From CBFCZU01 sp965602635 (GTDB lineage Bacteria > Planctomycetota > Phycisphaerae > SM23-33), in contig CBFCZU010000258.1 in the NCBI GenBank assembly GCA_965602635.1, forward strand, positions 1 to 5,948: DNA of 5,948 bases, given 5' to 3'. The notes beneath the pieces were generated by a model. That model saw only the letters and a program-made list of their open reading frames with translations. It was not told the origin of the DNA and did not search any database. The translations under genes were made by a program, and so were the position numbers. This document shows, one piece after another, positions 4,755-5,948 of this stretch (the first letter of the stretch is position 1; every line of letters starts with the position of its first letter).

Positions 4755-5948
4755 ATGCCGATGATCAAGTCGCTGGACAAGAAGCTGGCCGAGATTCACG
4801 CCGAGGCGAACTCCAGGGCGTTCATCCTGGCCGACGCCAAGGACGCGGACATGGCCTTCGGGATCGCCGCGCCCGGGCGCAGCCCCGAGCACGCCGACGG
4901 CGAGTTCCGCTCGCTCGCCGAGTACCGCGACCACATCCGCGCCAACACCGACCAGGCGCTGCTCGACATCATGCTCATGTCGGTCTCGACCAACGAGGTC
5001 CTGACGATCCGCCAGCGGATCTTCGACGGCTCGCCGGTGACGCCCGCCGTCCGCGCCAACGACACGACGGACATCCACGTCGCCCGCGGCGCGTCCTACC
5101 CCAAGCAGCCCTCGCGGCCATTCCGCACGGCGGCCATCGAGCACGCCCAGTGCGGCGAGATCGAGTGCGACGAGTCCGACCGCCACTTGGGCGCCAACCT
5201 CGGCCTCTACAGCATCACCTTCAACAATGACGTCGAGCTCGACCGCGCCGCCGTCGAGGCGTACCGCCAGTTCCGCATCGAGGCCGAGAGGAAGGGCTTC
5301 CGCCACTTCCTCGAAGTCTTCGACCCCAACGCGCCGGTCAATCCCATCGACCCCGACAAGCTCGGCGGCTTCGTCAACGACATGATCGTCCGCACGCTGG
5401 CCGGCGTGCCCCAGGCCGGCAGGCCGCTGTTCCTCAAGATGGTCTACCACGGGCCGAAGCACATGACCGAGCTGGTCAAGTACGACCGCCACCTCGTGCC
5501 GGGCATCCTGGGCGGCTCGGCCGGCACGACCTACGACGCCTTCAAGCTCCTGGCCGAGGGGCAGAAGTACGGCGCCCGCGCCGCCCTCTTCGGGCGGAAG
5601 ATCAACAACGCCGAGCACCAGCTCACCTTCATCCAGTTCCTCCGACTGATCGCCGACGGCGAAATCTCGCCCGAGGAGGCCGTCAGGGCATACCACGGCG
5701 TCCTTAATGGGCTCGGCATCCGGCCGCACCGGCCCCTGGCCGATGACATGCAGCTCGCCAGCGACGTCACCTCATACGGCGGGTCGGGGACGACCATCAG
5801 CATCCCGCCGACCGTCGCGCCCGCGGCCGCGGTGCAGTCGCCGCCGCCGCCGGCCGCCGCGTCCTACCCGACCACCTCGGCGGGCATGCCCGATTTCGCC
5901 CACATGACGCCCGCCCAGCGGCTGGACTATCACCGCGCCCGCCTCGAC
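4755..5948 (+). CDS. Class I aldolase-like TIM-barrel protein (DeoC/LacD/FbaB fold), partial at 3' end
   Basis: The frame is open from ATG 4755 to the last base, 398 codons without a stop, so the C-terminus is missing. It begins MPMIKSLDKKLAEIH. The barrel includes FILADAKDADMAFGIAAPG (residues 23-41), LTIRQRIFDG (83-92), LGLYSITFNNDVELDR (149-164), FRHFLEVFDPNAP (182-194), PLFLKMVYHGPKHM (224-237), PGILGGSAGTTYDAF (249-263) and ARAALFGRKINN (274-285). Lys228 sits where class I aldolases place the Schiff-base lysine, and GGSAG plus FGRKI resemble their phosphate-binding glycine loops. After about residue 340 come a Ser/Pro/Ala linker and PDFAHMTPAQRLDYHRARLD, possibly the start of a targeting helix. 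The Shine-Dalgarno is poor; the second ATG (4761) is an alternative start. The fold is by motif comparison; substrate unknown. Another possibility is a non-aldolase phosphosugar-binding barrel. Confidence 0.72.
   Translation, partial: MPMIKSLDKKLAEIHAEANSRAFILADAKDADMAFGIAAPGRSPEHADGEFRSLAEYRDHIRANTDQALLDIMLMSVSTNEVLTIRQRIFDGSPVTPAVRANDTTDIHVARGASYPKQPSRPFRTAAIEHAQCGEIECDESDRHLGANLGLYSITFNNDVELDRAAVEAYRQFRIEAERKGFRHFLEVFDPNAPVNPIDPDKLGGFVNDMIVRTLAGVPQAGRPLFLKMVYHGPKHMTELVKYDRHLVPGILGGSAGTTYDAFKLLAEGQKYGARAALFGRKINNAEHQLTFIQFLRLIADGEISPEEAVRAYHGVLNGLGIRPHRPLADDMQLASDVTSYGGSGTTISIPPTVAPAAAVQSPPPPAAASYPTTSAGMPDFAHMTPAQRLDYHRARLD

Noticed and set aside
4116..5729. Very long minus-strand open frame (about 537 codons)
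   Set aside because: It lies antisense to the aldolase and barrel genes, whose proteins show clear family motifs. Its predicted protein is low-complexity and Arg/Gly/Val-rich, typical of reverse frames in GC-rich genes.
4755..5948. Last gene as a broken or frameshifted gene because no stop is found
   Set aside because: The frame is intact and has coherent family motifs throughout; it simply runs off the end of the window.

Overview
The window is part of a single-strand (+) bacterial microcompartment (BMC) operon. The DNA is GC-rich, with packed genes and short or overlapping junctions. The gene set is one BMC-H hexamer protein, three different BMC-P (EutN/CcmL) pentamer proteins, a CoA-acylating aldehyde dehydrogenase, a zinc class II sugar-phosphate aldolase and the end of an acetate kinase gene. 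It contains no diol dehydratase, ethanolamine lyase or glycyl-radical enzyme. This combination matches the Planctomycetes/Verrucomicrobia-type (PVM) BMC used for L-fucose and L-rhamnose breakdown. A high-GC planctomycete or a relative in the PVC group is therefore the most likely source; this is inference from gene content, not from a marker gene.

Layout. Positions 1-77 hold the 3' end of an acetate kinase gene. Next come BMC-H (114-383), a spacer with a perfect 8-bp stem-loop (406-428), BMC-P 1 (498-806), and a second structured spacer (841-869). Then follow the PduP/EutE-like aldehyde dehydrogenase (876-2372), BMC-P 2 (2383-2658), a protein with a degenerate RpiB/LacAB-type domain (2643-3410, overlapping BMC-P 2 by 16 nt), BMC-P 3 (3438-3728, GTG start) and the class II aldolase (3752-4723). 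Last is a class I aldolase-like TIM-barrel gene (from 4755) that is still open at the window end. I saw no RNA genes, CRISPR arrays, mobile elements or rho-independent terminators.

How the genes work together (from knowledge of the PVM pathway). The class II aldolase cleaves L-fuculose-1-phosphate and/or L-rhamnulose-1-phosphate to DHAP and L-lactaldehyde inside the shell. The aldehyde dehydrogenase turns lactaldehyde into lactyl-CoA. A phosphotransacylase (not in this window) and the acetate kinase-family enzyme would then give lactate and ATP. Three proteins carry short amphipathic helices joined by Ala/Pro linkers, which are typical encapsulation peptides: the dehydrogenase and the RpiB-like protein at the N-terminus, and the class II aldolase at the C-terminus. 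The least understood parts are the RpiB-like protein, which has Asp where RpiB has its catalytic Cys, and the class I aldolase-like protein at the right edge, which also has a Pro/Ala linker and an extra C-terminal tail.
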